Assembly: GCA_017551515.1 (NCBI GenBank)
Contig: JAFZLK010000029.1
Span: 1-64,000 of the forward strand
Direction of reading: 5' to 3'
Length of the DNA: 64,000 nt
From: Bacteroidales bacterium
Lineage (GTDB): Bacteria; Bacteroidota; Bacteroidia; Bacteroidales; ML635J-15
Part shown: positions 18,320 to 25,489 of the stretch, in pieces
Numbering within the stretch: the stretch's first letter is position 1
How the letters are laid out: every line of letters begins with the position of its first letter
Position numbers and translations under genes: made by a program
The notes under the pieces: generated by a model
The model's database searches: none
Seen by the model: only the letters and a program-made list of their open reading frames with translations
Told to the model about the DNA's origin: nothing

Positions 18320-18826
18320 TTATTTCCCGTATTCAGTTGGTTCTTCAGCGGCAATTCTGATTTCCGATTCTTGTGGAATGTCGTAGGTACTAGGTGCGGG
18401 TGACAATTTTCGGTGCAGGCGTTCTGCAATCTTGTCGGCTACGGCTTCTTCGGCGTGGGCATGGTTTAGTTCGCATTCCCATACAACAATGACTTCCCAG
18501 CCCAATTCTCCTAGTTTCCAGTAATTTTCCAAGTCGCGTTGGCGGTTGCGTTTGATTTTGTTTTGCCAGAATTCGGTGTTTGTCTTTGGCATTGTGGCGA
18601 TTTTGCAGTCGGGGTGGTGGTGCCAGAAGCAACCGTTCACGAATATGACCGTGCCATATTTCCGCAGGACGATGTCGGGTGTTCCGGGAAGTCGCTTGTC
18701 GTTTGTGCGATAGCGGAATCCTCTTGCAAACAAAGCCTTGCGTAGCTTTACTTCGGGCTTCGTATTTTTCGAGCGGATTTTCGACATAATGTCGGAGCGT
18801 TTCTCGGTGCTGAAAATGTCGGTCAT
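18320..18826 (-). CDS. vsr: Very short patch repair endonuclease Vsr
   Basis: 168 residues. Vsr nicks 5' of T:G mismatches left by deamination of 5-methylcytosine. The family pattern is intact: STEKRSDIMSKIRSKNTKPE at the start, a catalytic region LPGTPDIVL near residue 47-55, FVNGCFWHHHPDC near 63-75 (zinc-binding and catalytic histidines), and a KTNTEFWQNKIKRNRQRD stretch near 85. A 25-residue tail follows the usual end. In most genomes vsr sits beside its cytosine methyltransferase; here the neighbours are a prenyl synthase and an acyltransferase, and no methyltransferase of that type lies in the window. Confidence 0.93.
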   Translation of the reverse strand: MTDIFSTEKRSDIMSKIRSKNTKPEVKLRKALFARGFRYRTNDKRLPGTPDIVLRKYGTVIFVNGCFWHHHPDCKIATMPKTNTEFWQNKIKRNRQRDLENYWKLGELGWEVIVVWECELNHAHAEEAVADKIAERLHRKLSPAPSTYDIPQESEIRIAAEEPTEYGK

Positions 18827-18876
18827 GGGGAGGTTCGGAGGTTTATGGTTTGGGACGATGCATGCATCGTCCGTAT

Positions 18877-19719
18877 TTATGATTGAAAGGCAATAAATCC
18901 ATTATTCATTTTATAAGTTTCTTCTTTCACCCATTCTGCCCATTCGGTTGGAGTTTTGGATTTGTCGAAGGTGGTGTAGGGGATAGGCTTGCCAATTGTA
19001 AGAGAGATTGTCTGTCCGCGTTGCTTGAACATTTCATCCACTAGGAAAAGCATTTCTATGTTGAACTTTATCTTCAAGCGTTTGCGCCAGTTGGCAAGGC
19101 GGTAGAAAAAGTTCGAGTTTCGCCCGTCAATGTAAATAGGGATTATGTCGCGCTGGTATTCTACTGCTTTGTTTATGAAGTTTTTCTGCCATTGCAGGTC
19201 AACGATTTTACCTTTGATTTTTCGAGAGCATAGTCCGGCTGGGAAATACAAAACCTGTTTGTCGGATGCGTAAAGTGCGTTCAGTTGCTCGGCGTTGCTG
19301 CGCGACTGTTTGCCAACTTTGTTTATTGGAATGAATACAGGGCGGAGAGGTTCCATTGCCATAAGAAGGTCGTTTACAACAAACATGAAGTCGCTGAATT
19401 TCTCATCGATTGTCTGCATCATGACAAGGCTCTCGAGTCCGCCAAGCGGATGGTTGGCAACGAAAATGAAGCGACCATTGGAGGGTATGTTTTCCAATCC
19501 TGTGACCTTGCGTTTTAGTTCGAGGCATTTTACTCCGATGTTCACAAAGTCGATTCCAGTTGCGCCATTTGCTATGGTAAGTATTTCATTCACATCGTTT
19601 TCATGGACAATCCGCCTAAGAATATTTACAACGAATCGTGGTATTTTCTTTGCCAATTTCGGACTTTTTGCCCTGATGATTTCGGCAACATCAACTCTCA
19701 TCGGTTTGTTTTCGGACAT
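18877..19719 (-). CDS. 1-acyl-glycerol-phosphate-type acyltransferase (PlsC/hemolysin-like)
   Basis: 280 residues from ATG 19719 (MSENKPMRVDVAEIIRAKSPKLAKKIP). The longer frame from 19830 would run through its own promoter box, so it is rejected. The catalytic block is NHPLGGLES, where the usual HxxxxD aspartate is replaced by glutamate. A later FPAGLCSRKIKGKI and PIYIDGRNSNFFYRLANWR match the acyl-acceptor half of the family. This subgroup, often annotated as putative hemolysin, includes the GlsA O-acyltransferase of glycine-lipid synthesis; a companion GNAT (GlsB) is not adjacent, so that role remains an inference. Confidence 0.85.
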   Translation of the reverse strand: MSENKPMRVDVAEIIRAKSPKLAKKIPRFVVNILRRIVHENDVNEILTIANGATGIDFVNIGVKCLELKRKVTGLENIPSNGRFIFVANHPLGGLESLVMMQTIDEKFSDFMFVVNDLLMAMEPLRPVFIPINKVGKQSRSNAEQLNALYASDKQVLYFPAGLCSRKIKGKIVDLQWQKNFINKAVEYQRDIIPIYIDGRNSNFFYRLANWRKRLKIKFNIEMLFLVDEMFKQRGQTISLTIGKPIPYTTFDKSKTPTEWAEWVKEETYKMNNGFIAFQS

Positions 19720-19738
19720 ACATGCATTTGTTTGTCGG

Positions 19739-19746
19739 CAAAGATA
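19739..19746 (-). promoter_or_regulatory. -7 box TATCTTTG of the acyltransferase
   Basis: Minus-strand TATCTTTG located about 20 bases upstream of ATG 19719; it fixes the start downstream of it. Confidence 0.6.
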
Positions 19747-19786
19747 ATTCAATTTGTGATTACTGCGAAAGAGAAAACCGTTTTGG

Positions 19787-20422
19787 CTATTGCATGGCTT
19801 CCGTATAATAGGTTTCGCATTGTTCAACACTAACGCCTATCTGCGTTATTATGTCGTTGACGAGGTCGCAGACGAAGAGCGAGTGCGTGTCGAAGATGAA
19901 CATGTTGGTATATTTTGTTGCGTTGCCTTTCTGAATGTCGATCGTGTAGTCCATTGTCTGCGTGGCATATTCGAGCGAAAGTCCGTCTTTCGAGAATACG
20001 AACAGTCCAAATTCGTTGAAACAACCGTAGAATCCATTGGCGACCTTGCTGACCTTGCTTTCGATTATGCGTTTCAGTGGAATTGCCAGCGACCAGAATT
20101 CCTTTTCAATATGACCCATTATTCGGCGGTGGATACCATAGCTGTAACCGAACTTTCTGATTCGTTCGATGTCGCTGTCGGAAATGTCATCGTTGCCCGA
20201 CATGTCGGTTATGAGCGAAATGGCATCATCGCGCCCAGTTACCATTGCACGCGTCACCTCTATGCCTATTCCAGCATCGCAATCCTGTAGGTCGGGGCGG
20301 TCGCGGTTGACAAGGTTTGCGTACTTGTTGCCAAGTAAATCGACTAGCACAATCTTGGCGTAACGCTCGAAAAATGTTGTGTCGAATTTCGGCAGTTGCG
20401 ATATTATTCTTGTTTCGTTCAT
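19787..20422 (-). CDS. Unknown protein with a possible nuclease-like motif
   Basis: 211 residues, no signal peptide or membrane segment. Not recognised as a named family. Near residues 40-60 the sequence DRPDLQDCDAGIGIEVTRAM has the spacing D-x(n)-ExT that is often seen at PD-(D/E)XK active sites, followed by a helix-rich middle (GYSYGIHRRIMGHIEKEFW) and a C-terminal part with YTNMFIFDTHSLFVCDL. The nuclease reading is a weak inference from one motif. Its own promoter box lies 5 bases before the ATG. Confidence 0.6.
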   Translation of the reverse strand: MNETRIISQLPKFDTTFFERYAKIVLVDLLGNKYANLVNRDRPDLQDCDAGIGIEVTRAMVTGRDDAISLITDMSGNDDISDSDIERIRKFGYSYGIHRRIMGHIEKEFWSLAIPLKRIIESKVSKVANGFYGCFNEFGLFVFSKDGLSLEYATQTMDYTIDIQKGNATKYTNMFIFDTHSLFVCDLVNDIITQIGVSVEQCETYYTEAMQ

Positions 20423-20427
20423 AGGTG

Positions 20428-20435
20428 CAAAAGTA
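20428..20435 (-). promoter_or_regulatory. -7 box TACTTTTG nearly abutting the ATG
   Basis: Minus-strand TACTTTTG ends 5 bases before the ATG at 20422. The predicted transcription start would fall at or within a few bases of the start codon, so the mRNA may be leaderless. Confidence 0.5.
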
Positions 20436-20541
20436 GGAAATATTTGCGTGGATTAATGAATGGTTGTCAGAGATTTTCAATAATATTTGTCATAGTATAG
20501 TTGTTTCTGCAAATATTTTTTCACCATTCCCATAAAATATT

Positions 20542-20549
20542 TATTTTTG
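20542..20549 (+). promoter_or_regulatory. -7 box TATTTTTG
   Basis: TAnnTTTG match 41 bases before the lipoprotein start at 20591. Confidence 0.55.
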
Positions 20550-20590
20550 CATTTAGAAAAAATATGTTTTTAACCTTAAAGTAATATAAG

Positions 20591-21037
20591 ATGAAAAAGA
20601 GTGTATTCTTAATGATTTTAGCAGCTGTATTTGCATTTGCATCATGCGGTTCGATGTCGAATGTTTCTTCAACGGATTCTACAGCCAAGACAATGGGTAC
20701 TTCATGCGGTTCTGCTTTGGCAAGCCTTTACAAGTCATACAAGGCTGCTGGCAATAAGCTTAATATGAATGATGGTACGGTTCTAACAAGTGCTATAGCA
20801 CTATCGACAAGCATTTCTGGTTTGAAACAGAACGCAAATAATTCCACCTATCGCAAGTCGTATATCGCTGGTATGGTTTTAGGTTCATCTGGATTGCTTT
20901 CAGAAACAAAGGCGGGTCCTGTATATGACGGATTGGTTAACTCCGCAAATGCGTTGTCTGGAATCAATACATCATCGAGTGCATCAACATTGACAACAAC
21001 AGCTAATGCACTTACTACAATCCTCGGATTATTCTAA
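20591..21037 (+). CDS. Small lipoprotein of unknown function
   Basis: 148 residues. MKKSVFLMILAAVFAFASC is a clear lipoprotein signal with the lipidated cysteine at residue 19. The mature part is rich in serine, threonine, alanine and asparagine (SSASTLTTTANALTTILGLF at the end) and looks helical, with a KSYKAAGNKLNMNDGTVL segment in the middle. Not recognised further. It has its own promoter box and ends just before a bidirectional terminator, so it is a single-gene unit. Confidence 0.7.
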   Translation: MKKSVFLMILAAVFAFASCGSMSNVSSTDSTAKTMGTSCGSALASLYKSYKAAGNKLNMNDGTVLTSAIALSTSISGLKQNANNSTYRKSYIAGMVLGSSGLLSETKAGPVYDGLVNSANALSGINTSSSASTLTTTANALTTILGLF

Positions 21038-21054
21038 TTTTGCAGTATGAAAAT

Positions 21055-21084
21055 AAAAATGGGCGAAAATAATCGCCCATTTTT
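21055..21084. terminator. Bidirectional terminator between lipoprotein gene and dut
   Basis: Stem AAAAATGGGCGA / TCGCCCATTTTT, 12 bp and perfect, with a 6-base loop and U-runs possible on either strand. It lies between two convergent genes and its 3' arm touches the dut stop codon. Confidence 0.82.
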
Positions 21085-21518
21085 TATTTTTTACCAGTAT
21101 GTCCGAATCCACCAGCACCCCGTTCTGTTTCGTTGAGTTCCTCCACCTGAATCCATTCGGCTTGCTCGTGACGGGCAATTACCATCTGGCATATACGCTC
21201 GCCGTGTTCGATAGTGAAGTTTTCATTTGATAAGTTCACAAGTATTACGCCTATTTCGCCGCGGTAGTCGGCATCAATGGTGCCGGGAGTGTTGAGTACT
21301 GTGATTCCATGTTTCAATGCAAGGCCACTACGAGGACGAATCTGTGCTTCGTAGCCTTCGGGCAGTTCGATGAAAAGACCTGTTGGAATAAGCTTTCGCT
21401 CCATAGGCTTCAATGTTACTGCTTCGGTAAGGTTTGCACGAAGGTCGATGCCTGCCGACTGCGGTGTGGCGTATTGTGGCAAAGCATTTGTCGATTTGTT
21501 TACTATTCTAATTTTCAT
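21084..21518 (-). CDS. dut: Deoxyuridine 5'-triphosphate nucleotidohydrolase (dUTPase)
   Basis: 144 residues, the standard trimeric dUTPase length. It converts dUTP to dUMP and keeps uracil out of DNA. All five motifs are visible: SAGIDLRA near residue 21, [11 protein letters not shown] near 63, [11 protein letters not shown] near 79, [11 protein letters not shown] near 105, and the C-terminal [12 protein letters not shown]. It starts 4 bases after the flippase stop, implying one transcript with the flippase gene and perhaps rpmH. Confidence 0.97.
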   Translation of the reverse strand: MKIRIVNKSTNALPQYATPQSAGIDLRANLTEAVTLKPMERKLIPTGLFIELPEGYEAQIRPRSGLALKHGITVLNTPGTIDADYRGEIGVILVNLSNENFTIEHGERICQMVIARHEQAEWIQVEELNETERGAGGFGHTGKK

Positions 21519-21522
21519 GGTA

Positions 21523-23037
21523 TTATCGTTTTAAAATTTTTCTTTTAATTCCCGAAACAACTCCTTTTACCAATGTACGTTCGTTGTATGCAACTACTGC
21601 GATATATACAAGCAAAAGTAACGTGTTGACAATAATTGAGATAACAGTGCTTTCAGGGTACAGGAATTCTTTCATGTACTTGCTGGCAAGGAATATTCCG
21701 ACGGCAAGTGCAAAATATCCGAGAATCGGCATAAGTTTGTATGGCACAGGATTGTACTTCTGTCCGAGTATGTACGACATTACCATGCAAACTCCGTATC
21801 CTGCGAACCCAGCCCATGCGCAGGCCATATATCCAATCTTAGGCACAAGCAGGAAGTTCATGGCAAGCAGTACTATGCATCCAGTTCCAGAAATAATTGC
21901 ACCCCACCAAGTCTTGTCGCTTAGTTTGTACCAGAACGACAGGTTGAAGTAAATGCCCATGAAAATTTCCGCCAGCATTACAATCGGAACGGCAGCAAGA
22001 CCTTCCCAGTAGTCGCTGCTGATGATGTATCTGAGGATGTCGATGTATGCCATCACAGCCACAAAAGCCAGTAGGGTGAATATGACAAAGTATTTCATGA
22101 CTTTAGCCTGCGTATCCTTGCTTTTTTTCGCTTCCTCGCGGTTTTCACCAAAGACAAACGGTTCGTATGCGTAGCGGAAAGCCTGGGTTATCATTGCCAT
22201 AATCATTGCAATTTTTACGCATGCACCGTATATTCCAAGCTGGGTGTCGCCTTCCTGCCCTGGAACTATGAAGCGGTAGCAAATCTTGTCGGCAACCTGG
22301 TTAATGATACCCGCGATTCCAAGTAGCAACAGCGGCCAAGTGTATTTCAGCATTTGCTTCATCATCTGGCGGTCGAAACCGTGGCGCAGGTTTTTCAGTT
22401 CGGGGAGGAACCCCAATGTCACAAGCGAGGTGCTTATAAGGTTAACAACGAAAATGTAGCCTACCTGATAGCTTGGGTCGTACCAGCCCATCAGCGACGG
22501 ACAGCTTTGATAAATTTTGGGAGCAAGCAGGAAGATGAACAAGTTCATGCCAATGTTCATGAAAATGAACAGCAGTTTGAGGGCGGCGAACTTTATTGGT
22601 CGTTTCTGGTAACGCAGGAACGAGAATAGTATTGCTTGGAAAGCGTCTATTGCCACCACTATCGCCATCATTTCGATGTATTCAGGATGATCGGCATAAC
22701 CGACAGCGTCAGCTATGAATGGAAGCAACACCGAGCACAGCGCCACAAATATCAGCGAAACGGCTCCTACCGAAATCAGTGAAGTGGAAAATGCCTTCAT
22801 CGGATTCACGCCTTCCTTGTTGGCAAAGCGGAAAAAGGTAGTTTCCATTCCGAATGTAAGAATTACAAGTATAAGCGCCACATATGCGTATATGTTTGTA
22901 ACCACTCCGTATCCGCCCGATTCGGCTGCAATTTTATAGGTATAGAGCGGAACCAGCAAGTAGTTGAGGAATCTGCCAATTATGCTGCTAAGCCCATATA
23001 TTACGGTATCGCCAGCTAATCTTTTGAGTTTTCCCAT
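21523..23037 (-). CDS. Polysaccharide flippase (Wzx/MATE-like, MVF superfamily)
   Basis: 504 residues with about 14 hydrophobic segments spread evenly through the protein, the layout of lipid-linked oligosaccharide flippases. The start [33 protein letters not shown] is typical: a short amphipathic stretch, then [25 protein letters not shown] motif lies near residue 293. Probable role is moving undecaprenyl-linked glycan units across the inner membrane; the substrate cannot be told because no sugar-synthesis cluster is adjacent. Confidence 0.88.
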   Translation of the reverse strand: MGKLKRLAGDTVIYGLSSIIGRFLNYLLVPLYTYKIAAESGGYGVVTNIYAYVALILVILTFGMETTFFRFANKEGVNPMKAFSTSLISVGAVSLIFVALCSVLLPFIADAVGYADHPEYIEMMAIVVAIDAFQAILFSFLRYQKRPIKFAALKLLFIFMNIGMNLFIFLLAPKIYQSCPSLMGWYDPSYQVGYIFVVNLISTSLVTLGFLPELKNLRHGFDRQMMKQMLKYTWPLLLLGIAGIINQVADKICYRFIVPGQEGDTQLGIYGACVKIAMIMAMITQAFRYAYEPFVFGENREEAKKSKDTQAKVMKYFVIFTLLAFVAVMAYIDILRYIISSDYWEGLAAVPIVMLAEIFMGIYFNLSFWYKLSDKTWWGAIISGTGCIVLLAMNFLLVPKIGYMACAWAGFAGYGVCMVMSYILGQKYNPVPYKLMPILGYFALAVGIFLASKYMKEFLYPESTVISIIVNTLLLLVYIAVVAYNERTLVKGVVSGIKRKILKR

Positions 23038-23133
23038 AAATTATTCTTATGTTTTGACTATATGCAAAAAAGAACACAATCACCCAACTAAATGGATAAT
23101 TATGCTCGACAAAAAACAATAAAACTATTATTA

Positions 23134-23295
23134 CTATCTTCTTTTGTGTCTTGGTTCGTCAGAAACTGTGAGTTTCTTTCTGCCCTTAGCTCTTCTTCTT
23201 GCCAAAACCTTGCGTCCTTCAACGGTTGACATTCTTTCTCTGAAACCGTGTTTGTTTCTTCTTTTCCTCTGTGAAGGTTGAAATGTCCTTTTCAT
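23134..23295 (-). CDS. rpmH: 50S ribosomal protein L34
   Basis: 53 residues, [20 protein letters not shown] at the start and SDEPRHKRR at the end, with [20 protein letters not shown] between: the standard L34 sequence. It is a short basic protein of the large ribosomal subunit. In many bacteria rpmH is beside rnpA and yidC; here neither is present and the next gene downstream on the same strand is the flippase. Confidence 0.97.
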   Translation of the reverse strand: MKRTFQPSQRKRRNKHGFRERMSTVEGRKVLARRRAKGRKKLTVSDEPRHKRR

Positions 23296-23347
23296 TGTCT
23301 ATATATTTTTTATGTTTTACAATTAAATTTCCTTAAAAAACGGACTG

Positions 23348-23355
23348 CAAAAGTA
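23348..23355 (-). promoter_or_regulatory. -7 box TACTTTTG of rpmH
   Basis: Minus-strand TAnnTTTG match 52 bases upstream of the L34 start codon. Confidence 0.6.
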
Positions 23356-23590
23356 CTGCTAATTTTTTAATCCACAAAATTTTGTTCATATTTTTTATTT
23401 CGATTGGGTTGTGTTTGTAATATGTTGATTATTAGCTTGTTTTGTATTGTGTGTTCGGCTGTTAAGCGTTTTACATGAAATTTATTTCGGCATAAACGAT
23501 AATTTTTCCTATGTTGTTACCGAATTGATTTAGGATTGCACAGGTTCTTTTCCAATAAAAAATTCATTATGCTATAACCGAAATTTTATT

Positions 23591-23598
23591 TAAATTTG
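23591..23598 (+). promoter_or_regulatory. -7 box TAAATTTG
   Basis: TAnnTTTG match 17 bases before the ATG at 23616; predicted leader about 13 bases. Confidence 0.6.
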
Positions 23599-23615
23599 CG
23601 AAAAATTTTAAAGCT

Positions 23616-23903
23616 ATGGCAAGTAGAAAAGTATTAAAGAGAGACATTGATTACATGACAAGCGAACTTTTGTCGGATTGCGTATTGTATGTTGACTTGT
23701 ATCCAGCACAGCCGACAGAGCCTGTTACCGAAATCATCAATGGTGTATTGCTCAAGAAGCAGGAAGTATTTTCAAAGATTAACACTCCAACCTCAAAGAT
23801 GGAAAAGAAGGCAGTAAAGGAAAACTACAAGGGTTATATTTCCGAAATGCTTACCACCGTCAACGAAGGTTACGAAAAATTAAGCAAGCTTCCGCGCAAG
23901 TAA
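23616..23903 (+). CDS. Conserved small protein of unknown function
   Basis: 95 residues, no signal peptide. The sequence is mostly helical and charged, with MASRKVLKRDIDYMTSELLS at the start, a YPAQPTEPVTEIING loop near residue 30 and a lysine-rich end. I recognise this pattern as a small cytoplasmic Bacteroidetes protein but cannot name a function. Its TAA overlaps the ATG of the downstream metalloprotease gene (TAATG), so the two are very likely co-translated. Confidence 0.7.
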   Translation: MASRKVLKRDIDYMTSELLSDCVLYVDLYPAQPTEPVTEIINGVLLKKQEVFSKINTPTSKMEKKAVKENYKGYISEMLTTVNEGYEKLSKLPRK

Positions 23904-24664
23904 TGCAGCGGATTATAAGTGTCGAAGGTGTCGGCGATGTTGTTGTGTCAAAGCGGCACAATTGCGTTCAGATTCGTTTGACCGTACATCCCGAAAAGGG
24001 CTTGCAAATGTCAATACCTTTCAGGGTCAGTTATGCTGACGCTGAAAGGTTTATTTTTAGCCATCGCGACTGGATTGCCGAAACCATGAAGGCACAACAG
24101 CAGAAAGGTGCAAGACGCAAATTCACTCCACAGTCGCATTTTACCTGCCGTAGCACAACGCTTAGATTTGAACCTACCGACAATCAGAAAAGAATCCTTT
24201 ATGCCAAAGTCAACAACTTTGTGGTAACGGTATTCTACAATCCTCAACTTGTAGATTTTGAACTTGATACGGTGCAGAATTTTATAAAGAAGGTGCTTCT
24301 TGCATCTATGCGCAAGGAAGCAGAATCAATTCTTTATCCTCGTGTTAATGAGATTTCGCAAAAGACAGGACTGAAATTCCGCAAGGTTTCGATTGGTACG
24401 GCGCATACGCGCTGGGGAACATGCAGTTCGCGCGATGAAATCATCTTGTCGTGCCGTTTGCTTTTGCTTCCCGATTATCTTATTGATTTCATTATACTTC
24501 ACGAACTTTGCCATATCGCTCACAAAAACCACGGCGCAAAGTTCCATGCCCTTCTCGACAAACTGTCTGACGGTATGGAGGATAAGTACGACAAGGAATT
24601 GAAGTCTTGGAACGGCAGGATATTGCCAGCCGAAAGTAGCAGTCATTTCGGAAGCCAGTCGTAA
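23903..24664 (+). CDS. YgjP-like zinc metalloprotease (DUF45/M48-type fold)
   Basis: 253 residues. The C-terminal half holds RWGTCSSRDEIILSCRLLLL followed by the zinc-binding HELCHIAHKNHGAKFH near residues 200-216 (HExxH plus a distal His), the defining order for YgjP/SprT-like proteins. The N-terminal half carries RLTVHPEKGLQMSIP and HRDWIAETMKA, also family-typical. Predicted soluble metallopeptidase; its substrate is unknown. Coupled to the small protein upstream. Confidence 0.9.
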   Translation: MQRIISVEGVGDVVVSKRHNCVQIRLTVHPEKGLQMSIPFRVSYADAERFIFSHRDWIAETMKAQQQKGARRKFTPQSHFTCRSTTLRFEPTDNQKRILYAKVNNFVVTVFYNPQLVDFELDTVQNFIKKVLLASMRKEAESILYPRVNEISQKTGLKFRKVSIGTAHTRWGTCSSRDEIILSCRLLLLPDYLIDFIILHELCHIAHKNHGAKFHALLDKLSDGMEDKYDKELKSWNGRILPAESSSHFGSQS

Positions 24665-24712
24665 CACGCGATACGATAGGGGAGCGTTGTGAAGACGGCT
24701 GTCCGTAATCTC
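24665..24712 (+). repeat. Dispersed intergenic repeat, family A copy 1
   Basis: Contains GGAGCGTTGTGAAGACGGCT, also found on the minus strand at 43221-43269, with a diverged plus-strand copy at 30616-30663. Lies in the spacer after the YgjP-like gene. Confidence 0.7.
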
Positions 24713-24745
24713 AAACCAATCAAGAGCCGTCTGTCAATCATGGTA

Positions 24746-25489
24746 TTAACGATTAAAAATCCTACTCCTGCACAAATGCATTTTATTATATAGGTATAGG
24801 AATGATGTGTGAATCACTCCGAATCCATATTTGCAGCTTCTCCTGAAATTTATGGAACTTGCTTCTTTGAAATATTTGGTAGGACAGGTGACTTCGGCAA
24901 TTTCGTAGCCAGCATAGAAAATCTGTGCAAGCATCTGGTTGTCGAAGACAAAATCATCGGAATTTTGGTTGTAGTTGATTGCACGAAGCACCTCCGCCGA
25001 AAATGCGCGGTAACCTGTGTGGTATTCGGACAATTTCTGGTGCATGAGCAGATTCTGCGTGAATGTCAGCATTCTGTTGAACCAGTACTTGTACAATGGC
25101 ATTCCGCCTTTGCGTGCTCCGCGACCAAGTATTCTCGAGCCGAGTACAACTGGATAAACCTCGTTAGCAATTATGTATGACATCGACTCAATCAGCTTTG
25201 GTGTGTACTGGTAGTCGGGGTGGAGCATTATTACAATGTCGGCACCGAGTTCCAATGCTTTGTTGTAGCATGACTTCTGGTTTCCGCCGTAGCCTTTGTT
25301 TTTCTCGTGGACAATAATGTTCTTTATGCCAAGCCGTTTGCCGACTTCCACAGTGTTGTCGCGACTGAAGTCATCTACAAGAATCACATCGTCCACAATG
25401 TCGAAAGGAATTTCGTTGTAGGTCTTTTCCAAAGTCTGTTCGGCGTTGTATGCCGGAAGCACAACGACTATTTTCTTATTCTTTATCAT
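24746..25489 (-). CDS. Family 2 glycosyltransferase (dolichol-phosphate-mannose-synthase-like)
   Basis: 247 residues, GT-A fold without added membrane segments. Motifs: VVVLPAYNAEQTL at the start, DDVILVDDFSRDNT with the nucleotide-binding aspartates near residue 35-42, MLHPDYQY near 89 (the DxD-like site), and YHTGYRAFSAEVLRAINY near 155. This subgroup transfers a sugar to polyprenyl phosphate. It overlaps the end of the TMTC-like gene by 14 bases, suggesting that the pair supplies and uses a lipid-linked sugar. Confidence 0.9.
   Translation of the reverse strand: MIKNKKIVVVLPAYNAEQTLEKTYNEIPFDIVDDVILVDDFSRDNTVEVGKRLGIKNIIVHEKNKGYGGNQKSCYNKALELGADIVIMLHPDYQYTPKLIESMSYIIANEVYPVVLGSRILGRGARKGGMPLYKYWFNRMLTFTQNLLMHQKLSEYHTGYRAFSAEVLRAINYNQNSDDFVFDNQMLAQIFYAGYEIAEVTCPTKYFKEASSINFRRSCKYGFGVIHTSFLYLYNKMHLCRSRIFNR

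Larger units (their letters stand above)
23296..23615. other. AT-rich divergent promoter region
   Basis: About 320 bases without a gene. It holds the rpmH promoter box at 23348-23355 and the plus-strand box at 23591-23598. The middle is AT-rich with no repeat or hairpin I could support. Confidence 0.6.
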
